Positions 7,109-16,089 of a stretch of DNA of 36,726 nucleotides are shown here, one piece after another (within the stretch, counting starts at the first letter, position 1; every line of letters begins with the position of its first letter). A program made the position numbers and the translations under genes. The stretch is from Pseudomonadota bacterium (GTDB taxonomy: Bacteria; Pseudomonadota; Alphaproteobacteria; Rhizobiales; Xanthobacteraceae). The notes beneath the pieces were generated by a model, which saw nothing but the letters and a program-made list of their open reading frames with translations, did no database searches and was not told the origin of the DNA. The stretch lies in assembly GCA_963204905.1 (NCBI GenBank), contig CAUJJN010000138.1, positions 1-36,726 of the forward strand, given 5' to 3'.

Positions 7109-7908
7109 GACGCGGGTTCTCCGAGCGGCCGTTTTGCCAGCGCTCGCGCGCGCTCGATTTCGGCCTCCGACATCGCGGCGTAGGTCGGCTGCAGGAACGA
7201 TTCCGCCAATGCGCTGCCAGCGGCTTGCGCGCGCAGCAACCACATCAGCGCCGCCACCGCGTCGCGCGGCACGCCGGCCCCGAGCTGATAGGCCGCGCCC
7301 AGCATCGCCTGCGCGTCGGCGTCACCGCGCGCCGCCGCCATGTCCCACCACCGCGCGGCTTCCGCCGCGTCACGCTCGACGCCGATGGCGTTGTGATGGA
7401 TCATGCCGAGCCGCGTCATCGACGGCACCACGCCCTGCGCGGCCGCGGCCTCGGCCCAGCTCTTGGCTTCGTCGAGATTGCCGGGAATCATCTGCTGCTC
7501 GTAGAGCATCCACGACAGCATGTCCTGCGCCGGGCCGTCGCCGGCTTCCGCCGCGGCGCGATAGAGCTCGGCGGCTTTCACCGCATTGGATTCGATACCC
7601 TCACCCTTGAAATACAGGTCCGCGAGATTGCGCTTGCCGATGATGTCGCCGCTCTCCGCGGCGAGCGTCAACCACTTGAACGCCAGCGCCGTGTCACGCG
7701 CGACGCCCAGGCCTTCGCTGAAACAGACGCCGACATTGTTCTGCGCCCGCGCCAAGCCCTGCTGCGCCAACGGCCCCCAGATCGCCAGCGCCGACTCGTA
7801 GTCGTTTTCGGCGGCGGCATCGAGCGCTTCCGACATCAGTTCGGCGGTGGTCTTCTCAGCCGGCTTGCTGCGGAAGGCTTTCAGTGATGCGTCAAGCCAG
7901 CCCATCAT
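7105..7908 (-). CDS. Sel1-repeat (TPR-like) protein in the selA-selB operon
   Basis: 267 residues made almost wholly of Sel1-like repeats of about 36 residues. Examples are LARAQNNVGVCFSEGLGVAR, GDIIGKRNLADLYFKGEGIE, MTRLGMIHHNAIGVERDAAE and AQAMLGAAYQLGAGVPRDA. Such repeats build a superhelical scaffold for protein-protein contacts. No signal peptide is visible, so it is probably cytoplasmic. The repeat name comes from the worm gene sel-1 and has nothing to do with selenium. Still, the gene is locked between selA and selB by ATGA overlaps at both ends (7908-7905 and 7108-7105), so it is made in step with them. A role as adaptor for Sec synthesis, delivery or FdhE/FdoG maturation is inference. 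The start is the ATG at 7908; a second ATG at 7905 follows directly. Confidence 0.9.
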   Translation of the reverse strand: MMGWLDASLKAFRSKPAEKTTAELMSEALDAAAENDYESALAIWGPLAQQGLARAQNNVGVCFSEGLGVARDTALAFKWLTLAAESGDIIGKRNLADLYFKGEGIESNAVKAAELYRAAAEAGDGPAQDMLSWMLYEQQMIPGNLDEAKSWAEAAAAQGVVPSMTRLGMIHHNAIGVERDAAEAARWWDMAAARGDADAQAMLGAAYQLGAGVPRDAVAALMWLLRAQAAGSALAESFLQPTYAAMSEAEIERARALAKRPLGEPAS

Positions 7909-9320
7909 GCGCGCTCCACCAATGCGAGCCCCGAAAGATTGCGAACGAAGCCCGCTTCATCTTCGAGACATCGCAGATCGAGCACCAGCGCCTGTTCCTC
8001 GATGCGGCCGATCACTGGCTTGTCGAGTGCGCGAAGCGCCGCCGCCAGCGCAATCAGGGCACGGCCGCTGGCGCGCGCGCCCGCCGCGCGAATGGCGATA
8101 CCGGCGCTCGGCAGAGTTTCCTGCGGCAATGCGCCGGAGCCGATCTGGCTGGCGCAATCCGTCACGCTCGCAACGTAGCGCACGCCGAGCGCGGCGGCGA
8201 TTGGCGGCAGCAGGCGCCTCGCCTGCGCGGCGATGTCGTTGCGCTTGCGCGCCAGCAGACGAATGGTCGGCAGGCGCTCCTCGAGGCGATCGGGATCGCG
8301 ATAGAGTTGCAGCGTCGCCTCGATCGCGGCAAGCCGCACCTTGTCAACGCGCAACGCGCGCTTCATCGGGTTCTTGTTGAGCCGCGCGATGAGATCGCGA
8401 CGGCCGACGATGAATCCGGCCTGCGGCCCGCCCAGCAGCTTGTCCCCGGAGAAGGTCACAAGATCGGCTCCCTCGGCCACCGCCTCGCGCACCGTCTGTT
8501 CGTGCGAAAGACCGTAACGGGCCAGATCGACCAGCGTGCCGGAGCCGAGATCGTTGAGCAGCGGCACGTTCTGCGGGCGCGTGATATCCGCAAGCGCCTT
8601 GCCGGACACGCTCTTGGTGAACCCTTCGACGCGATAGTTAGAGGTATGGACCTTGAGCACGAGACCGGTCCTGGGGCCGAGCGCGGCCGCATAATCCTTC
8701 TCGTGGGTGCGGTTGGTGGTGCCGACCTCGACAAGTCTGGTCCCGGCGCGCGCCATGATGTCGGGCATCCGGAACGCGCCGCCAATCTCGATCAATTCGC
8801 CGCGCGAGATCACCGCTTCCTTGCCGCGTCCCAGCGTGTTGAGCGCCAACAGCACCGCGCCGGCGTTGTTGTTGACAACGGTGGCGTCCTCGGCCCCGGT
8901 CAGCTGACACAACAGGTCGCGCACCAGATCGTCACGTTCGCCGCGCTTGCCGGTGGCCAAATCGAATTCCAGCGCCAGCGCCTCGCGCATCGCCGCTGTC
9001 GCCGCCTCGACGGCGGCCTCCGCGATCTGCGCGCGGCCGAGATTGGTATGCAGCACCGTGCCGGTCAGGTTGAAGACCGGCCGCACGCGGGGCTGCGAAG
9101 CACTTTCCAATGCTGCCACCGCCAACGCAACGATGGTGTCCGTGTTCGGCACCGCCACCTGCCCCGCAGCCGCCTCGCCGCGCACCTCCTCGACGCAACG
9201 CCGCAACGCCTCCAGCACCGCGGAGCGACCGAACCGATCGATGGCCTCCTTGGCGCTTGACGCCTTCAGCATCTCGTCGATGGACGGAATACGCCTGAAT
9301 GCGGGACCTGGATCACGCAC
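7905..9320 (-). CDS. selA: L-seryl-tRNA(Sec) selenium transferase
   Basis: SelA is the PLP enzyme that converts Ser-tRNA-Sec to Sec-tRNA-Sec with selenophosphate as donor. The product has 471 residues (E. coli about 463). It shows the family N-terminal region RRIPSIDEML, the motifs NLTGTVLHTNLGRA and VNNNAGAVLLAL, and the PLP-lysine motif FSGDKLLGGPQAG with Lys294. The start is a GTG at 9320, eight or so bases after AGGGGG and nine bases after the fdhE stop, so it is co-transcribed with fdhE. It overlaps the next gene as ATGA. Nothing is missing, and the enzyme should be active in the cytoplasm. Confidence 0.96.
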   Translation of the reverse strand: MRDPGPAFRRIPSIDEMLKASSAKEAIDRFGRSAVLEALRRCVEEVRGEAAAGQVAVPNTDTIVALAVAALESASQPRVRPVFNLTGTVLHTNLGRAQIAEAAVEAATAAMREALALEFDLATGKRGERDDLVRDLLCQLTGAEDATVVNNNAGAVLLALNTLGRGKEAVISRGELIEIGGAFRMPDIMARAGTRLVEVGTTNRTHEKDYAAALGPRTGLVLKVHTSNYRVEGFTKSVSGKALADITRPQNVPLLNDLGSGTLVDLARYGLSHEQTVREAVAEGADLVTFSGDKLLGGPQAGFIVGRRDLIARLNKNPMKRALRVDKVRLAAIEATLQLYRDPDRLEERLPTIRLLARKRNDIAAQARRLLPPIAAALGVRYVASVTDCASQIGSGALPQETLPSAGIAIRAAGARASGRALIALAAALRALDKPVIGRIEEQALVLDLRCLEDEAGFVRNLSGLALVERA

Positions 9321-9329
9321 GGCGGCCCC

Positions 9330-10247
9330 CTAATAGCCGATCAGAAACGGATTGATGCCACCGCGGCGAAACCCGAGTTCGCGCACGAGGAGATCGAGGC
9401 CGAGCGTAGCGACATCGTCGGCCACCGGATCGAGCCGATCGTCCTTCTGCTGATTGAATATCTTCATGTAGCCGTGGCAATCGTCGCAGGTTTCCGCCTT
9501 GATGTTGCCTGCGCCCTCGATTTCCTGGAACAGAATCTTTCGGGTCGAGCCGCATAGTGTGCACTTGGAGCGGACATAGTTCCACATCGTGCCGCACAAC
9601 GAGCAGGCACAAAACCGCGTGCCGGGAGCGCGACGCCAGTTGACGATGGCGGTCGAGGTCGGCGCGCTGCCGCAGCAGGGACAGACGCCATCGCCGACCG
9701 ATTGCAGCGACTTGTCGTCGAGCCGCGCCGCCAGCCGCGCGAAATGCACTTGCAACGCAGCCGCGACGAAGATGTGCTCGGCAACGGCCTCAAACGGAAT
9801 GGCTTCCGCGAGGACGTTCTGCAACATCGTCTCGCGCATGGCGGCGTCGGCCTCGGTTACCCGAAGCAACGCGGCGCGAGCCGGCGACGGCATTTCCAGA
9901 CCGACGGCGGCATCGAGCAAGCGCTGGAACGCGGCTTCGAACGCCGAGTCGGCCTTGAAAGCGACGCGATCGAGTGGCGGCATTTTGTGTTCGCGGGCCC
10001 GCGCCAGGGTTTCCGCATCAATCGGCATCGGCTCCGGCAAGCCGTCCTGAATGGAGGCCTGCACGCCGCAAAGACCGGAGAGGAAATTCAGGTAGGGCGC
10101 CAGCTCGTGCCCTTCGGCCAACACAGCGAACCGCGCGCTGCGATCGGCAAAGATCTGAACGGGATCCGGCAACCGCGCAAACGGCGGGATCGGAATATTG
10201 CCGATAACGGAAGGGTCAGGCTGGGTGGTATCAACGCGCGACATCAT
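9330..10247 (-). CDS. fdhE: Formate dehydrogenase accessory protein FdhE
   Basis: FdhE is a cytoplasmic rubredoxin-like maturation factor for Tat-exported respiratory formate dehydrogenases; it contacts the catalytic subunit before export. The 305-residue product has the four paired-cysteine motifs of the family: CPCC at 189-192, CSLC at 215-218, CTLC at 229-232 and CDDC at 254-257. The helical N-terminal domain contains LPDPVQIFADRSARF. The start is the ATG at 10247, or the next codon, preceded by GAGGTG. It follows fdoI after 189 bases that hold a hairpin and a dispersed repeat, and it leads directly into selA. Confidence 0.95.
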   Translation of the reverse strand: MMSRVDTTQPDPSVIGNIPIPPFARLPDPVQIFADRSARFAVLAEGHELAPYLNFLSGLCGVQASIQDGLPEPMPIDAETLARAREHKMPPLDRVAFKADSAFEAAFQRLLDAAVGLEMPSPARAALLRVTEADAAMRETMLQNVLAEAIPFEAVAEHIFVAAALQVHFARLAARLDDKSLQSVGDGVCPCCGSAPTSTAIVNWRRAPGTRFCACSLCGTMWNYVRSKCTLCGSTRKILFQEIEGAGNIKAETCDDCHGYMKIFNQQKDDRLDPVADDVATLGLDLLVRELGFRRGGINPFLIGY

Positions 10248-10286
10248 TGCACCTCACGAACCCCACGGGCCACGTGGATTCATATG

Positions 10287-10390
10287 CTAGAGCCATTTCC
10301 GTTCCGATCAAATCACAACAGGCTCTAGATTTTTGTTTTGACGCGTTTTTTTTGACGCGAACCGGCGTCCACTTCGCTCGAAAACGCTTT
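10287..10390. repeat. Dispersed intergenic repeat, family D
   Basis: A composite repeat. It begins with an inverted pair CTAGAGCC (10287) and GGCTCTAG (10321-10328), followed by TTTTTGTTTTGACGCG and GACGCGAACCGGCGTCCACT, ending CTCGAAAACGCTTT. I recognise this wording as a very common intergenic repeat of Bradyrhizobium-like genomes. It separates fdoI from fdhE. The stretch ATCGAATCACAACGCGGAC near 15496 resembles part of it. Confidence 0.65.
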
Positions 10391-10399
10391 CGTTGAGTG

Positions 10400-10430
10400 C
10401 CCCGGCGCCGGTTTGCGACCGGCACCGGGG
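10400..10430 (-). terminator. Strong hairpin just after fdoI
   Basis: CCCCGGCGCCGG pairs with CCGGCACCGGGG (one C-A mismatch) around the loop TTTGCGA, starting only six bases beyond the fdoI stop. There is no U-run on the minus-strand RNA, so it may be a partial terminator or an RNA-stabilising 3' end. It would lower fdhE-sel expression relative to fdoGHI. Confidence 0.55.
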
Positions 10431-10436
10431 AAGTCT

Positions 10437-11105
10437 TCAGTTCTTGCCGGTGACCAGATCCTTGAGCCAGCGGCGATGGTGCCGCCATGCCCAGCCGCCG
10501 GTGACCTGCCCGCGCGTCATCGCGCTGAAAGTACCACGTATCCAGAACGCCGCGTAGACGTGGACAATCCAGACGCAGATCGCGACGATCGCGGTGAGCG
10601 AGTGCACCAGCACGGCGATACGCTTCTGCTCGACGGTGAAGTACGGGCCGAAATACTGATCCCAGATCACCACGCCGCTGGTGATGAGAACCAGGATCAG
10701 CAGCGACATCGACCAGAACACCATCTTCTGGCCGGCATTGTACTTGCCGACTTCCGGCAGCTTGTTCTCGTCGCCGGCGAGCACGTCGCGCAGCTTGCTC
10801 ATCCACACGCTGTCCGTCTTCTCCCAGAGATTGAGCCGGAAGAAGCGGAAGAACAGCCCCATGAACGACAGGAACAGCACCACGCCAATCCACGGATGGA
10901 TCATGCGCGTCAACTGCCCGCCGCCGAACAGGCCGGTGAGGAAGTAAAGTGCCGGCGTGAACAACGCCAACCCGGACAACGCGAGCAGCACGAGACTGAC
11001 CGCGGTGATCCAGTGGTTGATCCGTGCCGCGACCGTATAGCGATCGACGATCACGGGATTTCCCGGATGAACGCTGTCACCCGGATCGACTTCGGGCCTG
11101 CTCAT
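10437..11105 (-). CDS. fdoI: Formate dehydrogenase, cytochrome b556 (gamma) subunit
   Basis: The 222-residue membrane subunit of a FdnGHI/FdoGHI-type respiratory formate dehydrogenase (E. coli about 211-217 aa). It passes electrons from the iron-sulfur subunit through two b hemes to quinone. Four transmembrane helices are visible: [50 protein letters not shown] and [19 protein letters not shown]. Histidines at RINHW, MIHPW, LVHS and IVHV are positioned as heme ligands. The ATG at 11105 overlaps the fdoH stop as ATGA. It is the last of the three structural genes. Confidence 0.95.
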   Translation of the reverse strand: MSRPEVDPGDSVHPGNPVIVDRYTVAARINHWITAVSLVLLALSGLALFTPALYFLTGLFGGGQLTRMIHPWIGVVLFLSFMGLFFRFFRLNLWEKTDSVWMSKLRDVLAGDENKLPEVGKYNAGQKMVFWSMSLLILVLITSGVVIWDQYFGPYFTVEQKRIAVLVHSLTAIVAICVWIVHVYAAFWIRGTFSAMTRGQVTGGWAWRHHRRWLKDLVTGKN

Positions 11106-12043
11106 AGTGACTTGCCCTCCGTGAGTCGCTCGGCGTTCTTCTCATCCTCCGCCGAGACCTTGTTGGGTCCGACGATCATCTGATGCAGAAAGCCGATGGC
11201 GGCGAAGGCGCCGATGGCGGCGAGACCGGCATATTTGGTCGCGCCCTTCCAGACCTCAACCAGCGGACTGATCGACGGATTGTTCGGCAGATTGGCGTAA
11301 ATCTGCGGCTTGTCCGCATGTTGCAGCACGTACATCACATGCGTCCCGCCCACGCCCGGAGGATTGTAGAGGCCGGCATTGGTAAAGCCGCGCGACTTCA
11401 AATCCTTGATGCGATGGTCGGCCCACTGCTTCATCTCGTCCTTGGTGCCGAACACGATCGCTTGTGTCGGGCAAGCCTTGGCGCAGGCAGGTCCCTGCCC
11501 GACCGCAAGACGGTCGGAACACAGCGAGCACTTGTAGGCCTTCTGATCGACCTGCGAGATGCGCGGAATGTTGAAGGGACAGCCCTTGATGCAGTAGCCG
11601 CAGCCGATGCACTTGTCGTGGTCGAAATCCACGATGCCGTTGGAATACTGCACGATGGCGCCGGGGGCCGGGCAGGCCTTGAGACAGCCCGGATCCTCGC
11701 AATGCATGCAGCCGTCCTTGCGGATCAACCACTCGAGATTGCCGGACTCGGCATTCTCGTACTCGGTGTAGCGCATCAACGTCCAGGTGTTCGCCGTCAG
11801 GTCGTGCGGGTTGTCGTAGACCCCGACGTTGACGCCGACTTCCTCGGTGAGGTTGTTCCACTCAAGGCACGCCACCTGACATGCCTTGCAGCCGATGCAC
11901 TTGGATACGTCGATCAGCTTCGCCACTTCCGTCTGCCGCTTGGCAGGCGGAGTGACGGACGAGGCCGAACGGCGGATCAGATCCTGTTGGCCGAACTTGG
12001 CGGCAACCGGATTGGTGGTGGGGTTAGGAACTGGTGTAAACAT
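11102..12043 (-). CDS. fdoH: Formate dehydrogenase, iron-sulfur (beta) subunit
   Basis: The 313-residue beta subunit carries electrons from FdoG to FdoI through four [4Fe-4S] clusters. Four cysteine groups are visible: [11 protein letters not shown] (residues 49-59), [24 protein letters not shown] and CSLC paired with CAKAC. A single C-terminal transmembrane helix ([21 protein letters not shown]) anchors it, as in E. coli FdnH. There is no export signal of its own; the family is carried across the membrane with the Tat signal of FdoG. The ATG at 12043 follows the fdoG stop by 15 bases, with GGGGGAGG as ribosome site. Confidence 0.96.
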   Translation of the reverse strand: MFTPVPNPTTNPVAAKFGQQDLIRRSASSVTPPAKRQTEVAKLIDVSKCIGCKACQVACLEWNNLTEEVGVNVGVYDNPHDLTANTWTLMRYTEYENAESGNLEWLIRKDGCMHCEDPGCLKACPAPGAIVQYSNGIVDFDHDKCIGCGYCIKGCPFNIPRISQVDQKAYKCSLCSDRLAVGQGPACAKACPTQAIVFGTKDEMKQWADHRIKDLKSRGFTNAGLYNPPGVGGTHVMYVLQHADKPQIYANLPNNPSISPLVEVWKGATKYAGLAAIGAFAAIGFLHQMIVGPNKVSAEDEKNAERLTEGKSL

Positions 12044-12058
12044 CTGATGCCCTCCCCC

Positions 12059-15000
12059 TTAAGCCACCGGGCCCGCAATGGGCTCGACGTTGACGAGAAA
12101 CGCCTTGAATTCAGGCGTCTGCGAGTTCGAGTCACCAATCGCCGAGGTCAGCGAGTTGATCGGTGACGCCTTCTTGGTTTCGCCGATGAAGCCGAAGTTG
12201 AGCGGAAGCCCCACCTCGTGCACCGTCTTGCCGTCGATCTTGAACGGCTTCAGGCGTTTGGTGACCACGGCCTTGCCCTTGACCTCGCCGCGCTTGGACC
12301 AAATCCGGACGCGCTGTCCGTGCTTGATGCCCTTCTCCTTGGCGAGTTCCTCCGACATCTCCACGAAGAACTCCGGCTGCATCACCGCGTTGGCGTGCAC
12401 CGACTTGGTCCAGTAGTGGAAATGTTCGGTCAGGCGATAGGTGGTGCCGACGATCGGGAAGTCCTTGGACGTGCCAAGCGCCTCCATATCGTACTTGAAC
12501 ACCCGCGCCACTGGATTGCCCTTGAGCTTGGGGAACACCAGGTTGGCGACCGGGGATTCGAACGGCTCCATGTGCACCGGGAAAGGACCGTCGGCCATCA
12601 GGCCACGAACCCACAGGCGCGAGACGCCTTCGGCGTTCATGATGAAGGGACCGACCGCCCGTTCCGGCGGAATGGTCGGAACGTAATCCGGAACGTCCGG
12701 ACCGCTCCACCGCTGACCATCCCAGTACATGTACTTCTTGCGCTCGCTCCACGGCTTGCCGTCAGGATCGGCCGAGGCGCGATTGTACTGGATGCGGCGG
12801 TTGGCCGGCCACGCGAAGCCCCAGTTCGGGTAGACGCCGAGACCCGACGGGTCCGCGTTGTCACGCCGCTGGGCCAAGTTGCCGTTCGGACCGAAGAAGC
12901 CCGTGTAGATCCACATCGAGCCGTTGGTCGAACCGTCGTCCCGCATCTCGCCGAACGAGGCGAGGCGCTGGCCGGCGGCGCGGACCACCTTGCCCTCCGC
13001 ATCCTTGAGGTCGCTCAGCGCCGTGCCGTTCAGCTCGGTCTGAAGTTCCTCGACGGTCGGATGCAGCGGATCCTTGTAGCTCCAGTCCACCGCAAGGATG
13101 GCGTCCTTGCCCTTGCCGCCGTCCTTTTCGTACATCTTGCGCATACGCACGAACAGGTCGGCGAGGATCTCCGTGTCGGTCTTCGACTCGAAGAAGGGAT
13201 CGGCCGCCTTCCACTTCCACTGGATGAGACGGCTGGAGTTGGTCACGCTGCCTTCTTCCTCGGCGAACGAGGTCACCGGCAGCATGAACACTTCCGTCTG
13301 GACCTTGGCGGGATCGATATTGTTGAACTCGCCGTGGTTTTCCCAGAACCGGGCCGTATCGGTCTCGATCGGATCCATGCTGACCAGGAACTTCAGCTTC
13401 GACAACGCTTCCCGGCTCTTGTTGGTATTGGGAATCGCCATCAACGGGTTGAAGCCCTGACAGAGCAGACCGGTGGTCTTGCCCTGATGCATCAGGTCGA
13501 ACATCTTGATGCAGTCGTAGATGCCGTCGAGCTTCGGCAGGTAGTTGTAGCCGAACTCGTTCTCCTTGGTGGCGTTGTCGCCGAACTGCGTCTTCAGGAA
13601 GCTGACGTAGAACTTGCGATAGTTCTGCCAGTAGCTGGTCTGGTTCGGTGTCAACGGCTTGAAGGTACGCTTGCCGAGGTGCGACTCCAGCGTCGGTTCC
13701 TGTTCGGTCGGCAGAGCCAGGTAGCCCGGAATCGCCGCCGTCAGGGTGCCGACGTCGGTAATGCCCTGCACGTTGGAGTGACCGCGCAATGCGTTCACGC
13801 CGCCGCCGGGAATACCGATGTTGCCGCACAGAAGCTGGATCATCGCCGCGCAGCGGATGTTCTGCGCACCGTGAGAGTGCTGCGTCCATCCGAGCGCATA
13901 CATGATCGTCATCGCGCGCTCGCCGTTGGCGGTGGACGCGACCCAGTCGGCAACCTTCAGGAACTTGTCCTTCGGTGTGCCCGAGACACGCTCGACCAAC
14001 TCCGGCGTATATTGCGCGAAGTGCTTCTTCATCAACTGGAAGACGCAGCGCGGATCCTGCAACGTCATATCGCGAATGGCGAAGCCGTCGGGACCGAACT
14101 TGTACTCCCAGGTGCTGCGGTCATAGGAGCGCTTCGACTCGTCGTATCCCGAGAACAGACCCTCGTTGAACTCGAAGTCGTCACGCACGATGAACGCGGC
14201 GTTGGTGTAGTTGCGCACGTACTCCTTGTGGATCTTGTCGTTGCTGAGCAGGTAGTTGATCACCCCTGACAGGAACGCGATGTCCGATCCCGAACGGATC
14301 GGCGCATAGTGATCCGCGACGGAAGCCGAGCGGTTGAACCGCGGATCGACCACCATCAACTTGGCGCCACGCTCGGCCTTCGCCTCGGTGACCCACTTGA
14401 ATCCGCAGGGATGCGCTTCCGCTGCGTTACCACCCATGATCCAGATGACATCGGCGTTCTTGATGTCATTCCAGCTGTTCGTCATTGCACCGCGACCAAA
14501 TGTGGGGCCCAAACTGGCCACCGTCGGTCCGTGTCAAATCCTGGCTTGGTTTTCTATCTGCAAGAGCCCAAGGCCACGCGAGACCTTGAACGTCGCCCAT
14601 CCGCCTTCGTTGGCGACCGAGGAGCCGGCGAGAAACGCGGTGGTCAACCAGCGGTTGACGGTCACGCCGTCTCGATTCTTCTCGATCCAGTTGGCGTCGC
14701 GATCTTCCTTCAGGAGCTTTGCGATGCGCTCCATCGCGAAATCCCAGCTCACGCGCTCGAAACCGTTCGCGCCGGGCTTGCGATACATCGGGTACTTCAC
14801 CCGTGTCTTCGACTTGATGTAGTCGATCGCGCCGGCGCCCTTCGGGCACAAGGTTCCGCGATTGACCGGATGGTCGACGTCACCCTCGATATGGGTGACT
14901 TCCATCTTGCCCTTCTCGGCCTTGCTTTCGGCCGCGAAAATCATCATTCCACAACAGACAGCGCAGTAGGGACACTGGCTGCGAACTTCCTTGGTCTGCG

Positions 15001-15133
15001 CGAGCCTGAAAGGCCGGATCGTCAGTGCGTGGGCTGCTTCGATTTCACCAAATCCAAGAGCGCCAAGACTGGTCCCCGCCAAACCCGCGCCGGCCCCGAG
15101 CATAAACGAGCGCCGCGAGAGTTCCATGTTCAT
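12059..15133 (-). CDS. fdoG: Selenocysteine-containing formate dehydrogenase catalytic (alpha) subunit
   Basis: Encodes 1024 residues if the TGA at 14536-14534 is read as selenocysteine (residue 200), close to E. coli FdnG (1015 aa). It oxidises formate at a Mo/W-bis-MGD centre on the periplasmic side. The N-terminus has a twin-arginine signal (SRRSFMLGAGAGLAG, residues 6-20). A [4Fe-4S] site is formed by Cys54, Cys57, Cys61 and Cys96. The catalytic context QARI-Sec-HGPTVASLGPTFGRG matches the family exactly, and a SECIS hairpin follows. The start is the ATG at 15133, eight bases after GGAGGA; the ATG at 15140 is out of frame. Automatic annotation would split this gene into a 200-residue and an 820-residue piece. 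It is the first gene of fdoGHI. Confidence 0.96.
14502..14536 (-). promoter_or_regulatory. UGA(Sec) codon and bacterial SECIS hairpin in fdoG
   Basis: The Sec codon TGA is at 14536-14534. Starting about 15 bases after it, the mRNA can fold GGCC-AGUUUG-GGCC (14519-14506), with the flanking GU and AC extending the stem across a small bulge. The apical loop contains the G-U step that bacterial SECIS loops present to SelB. Position and spacing match the coding-region SECIS of the E. coli formate dehydrogenase genes. The fold was drawn by hand, not computed. Confidence 0.8.
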
Positions 15134-15200
15134 GGAACATTTCCTCCAAAAACCGGCCCCCAACGGGGGACGTCCCAAACTTTAGAGTTTGTCAAAACTA

Positions 15201-15229
15201 AAAGTAGGGCGACATCAACGCACTGTCAA
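15201..15229 (-). promoter_or_regulatory. Candidate sigma-70 promoter of fdoGHI
   Basis: On the minus strand TTGACA (15229-15224) is followed after exactly 17 bases by TACTTT (15206-15201), about 70 bases before the fdoG ATG. The nine bases GTTTTGACA occur twice in this orientation (15232-15224 and 15198-15190), 34 bp apart, once over the -35 box and once just downstream. This suggests a binding site for a regulator. I see no convincing FNR/FixK box or -24/-12 promoter. Confidence 0.4.
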
Positions 15230-15300
15230 AACGGTATAATCGATATCATCATTTTAAGTTGTCGAATGATGCGTCGCAAAATCATCGCGTGTAGTCGTTC

Positions 15301-16089
15301 ATGTCTTTGCGACCCTTCTATTATTTAAAGGAAATACATCTTTCGCCCACCGCCATGTTGCAGTGCGATTTCAATCGCAGGCATATGGGCATTTCGCCGC
15401 ACCACGACTTATTGACGAGCTTGCCACGGCGTATCAGAGTGCCGACCGTGGTGACATTCACCGCTCCCGCGGGTCGGGGCCTCATTTTTTCCAGATCGAA
15501 TCACAACGCGGACGCTCCTCCTCGCAGGCTTGCGGTGTGGATCGCGACGATGGCTGCCGTTTTCATCGGCCTCGCGCCCGGCCCGGCCGCATCGGAATCG
15601 GCCACGCTCAAGGCCTGGACAAACCTCGGGTCCGAAGGGCCGATGCGCTCCTTCCGCCTCGACGATCTTCGCGGGACGTCGCGCCATCTTCAGGAGTTCA
15701 AAGGCCACGTGGTCGTGCTCCACTTCTTCGCGACCTGGTGCGAGCCCTGTGTCCGTGAAATCACCTCGCTACGAAAGCTCGCCGATATCGCCCGCGACAA
15801 ACCGTTGAAGATCGTGGCCATCGACGTCGCCGAAGTCGATCTGCGCGTGCGGGCTTTCTTCGAACAACATGCCGTCGATTTTCCGGTACTGCTCGATCGC
15901 GACCGTGCCGTGACCAGGGCGTGGAAAGTCAACGCGCTGCCGTCGACCTACGTGCTCGCGCCAGACCTCACGCCGCGGCTTTTCGTCGAGGGCGATCTCG
16001 ACTGGACGCAGCCCGACGTGCTGGCGGCGATCGGACGGCTCTATCCGATAAAAACAACTCACAATCCACACAGGGAGACGACACGATGA
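15301..16089 (+). CDS. TlpA-like exported thioredoxin-fold protein
   Basis: A TlpA/ResA-like periplasmic thiol-disulfide protein. The thioredoxin fold has the active site FFATWCEPC, followed by the family features VVAIDVAEVDL and a cis-Pro region NALPSTYVLAP. Ahead of it is a signal-type segment: RR, then LAVWIATMAAVFIGLAPGPA, ending AASES. The start is uncertain. The frame is open from 15301, but no in-frame start has a good ribosome site; candidates are ATG 15385, GTG 15448 and GTG 15535. The region around 15490-15515 resembles a dispersed repeat, so a downstream start is likely. The gene is divergent from fdoG and overlaps the next gene as ATGA. It may reduce or insert thiols in its partner or in exported metalloproteins (inference). 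Confidence 0.82.
   Translation: MSLRPFYYLKEIHLSPTAMLQCDFNRRHMGISPHHDLLTSLPRRIRVPTVVTFTAPAGRGLIFSRSNHNADAPPRRLAVWIATMAAVFIGLAPGPAASESATLKAWTNLGSEGPMRSFRLDDLRGTSRHLQEFKGHVVVLHFFATWCEPCVREITSLRKLADIARDKPLKIVAIDVAEVDLRVRAFFEQHAVDFPVLLDRDRAVTRAWKVNALPSTYVLAPDLTPRLFVEGDLDWTQPDVLAAIGRLYPIKTTHNPHRETTR

Noticed and set aside
5600-7183. Long plus-strand open frame opposite selB
   Set aside because: Shadow of selB codon usage; no recognisable motifs, and SelB is unmistakable on the other strand.
7109-7243. Upstream extension of selB (45 extra codons)
   Set aside because: Lies inside the Sel1-repeat gene in another frame; SelB proteins begin at the MIIGTAGHIDHGKT segment, and ATG 7108 forms an ATGA junction.
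7105-7908. Reading the Sel1 name as proof of a selenium function
   Set aside because: Sel1 repeats are named after a Caenorhabditis gene; only the operon context links this gene to selenium.
7884-9260. 458-codon plus-strand frame opposite selA
   Set aside because: Antisense shadow; SelA motifs and PLP lysine are on the minus strand.
12218-14269. Long plus-strand open frame (683 codons) opposite fdoG
   Set aside because: Antisense frame of a G+C-rich conserved gene; the translation has arginine/histidine-rich, domain-free composition and no ribosome site.
14534-14536. Stop codon splitting fdoG into two genes, suggesting a pseudogene
   Set aside because: The TGA is at the known Sec position, is followed by a SECIS-like hairpin, both sides align as one FdnG-type protein, and all Sec machinery genes are adjacent.
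15138-15140. ATG at 15140 as the fdoG start
   Set aside because: It is out of frame with fdoG; ATG 15133 is in frame and correctly spaced from GGAGGA.
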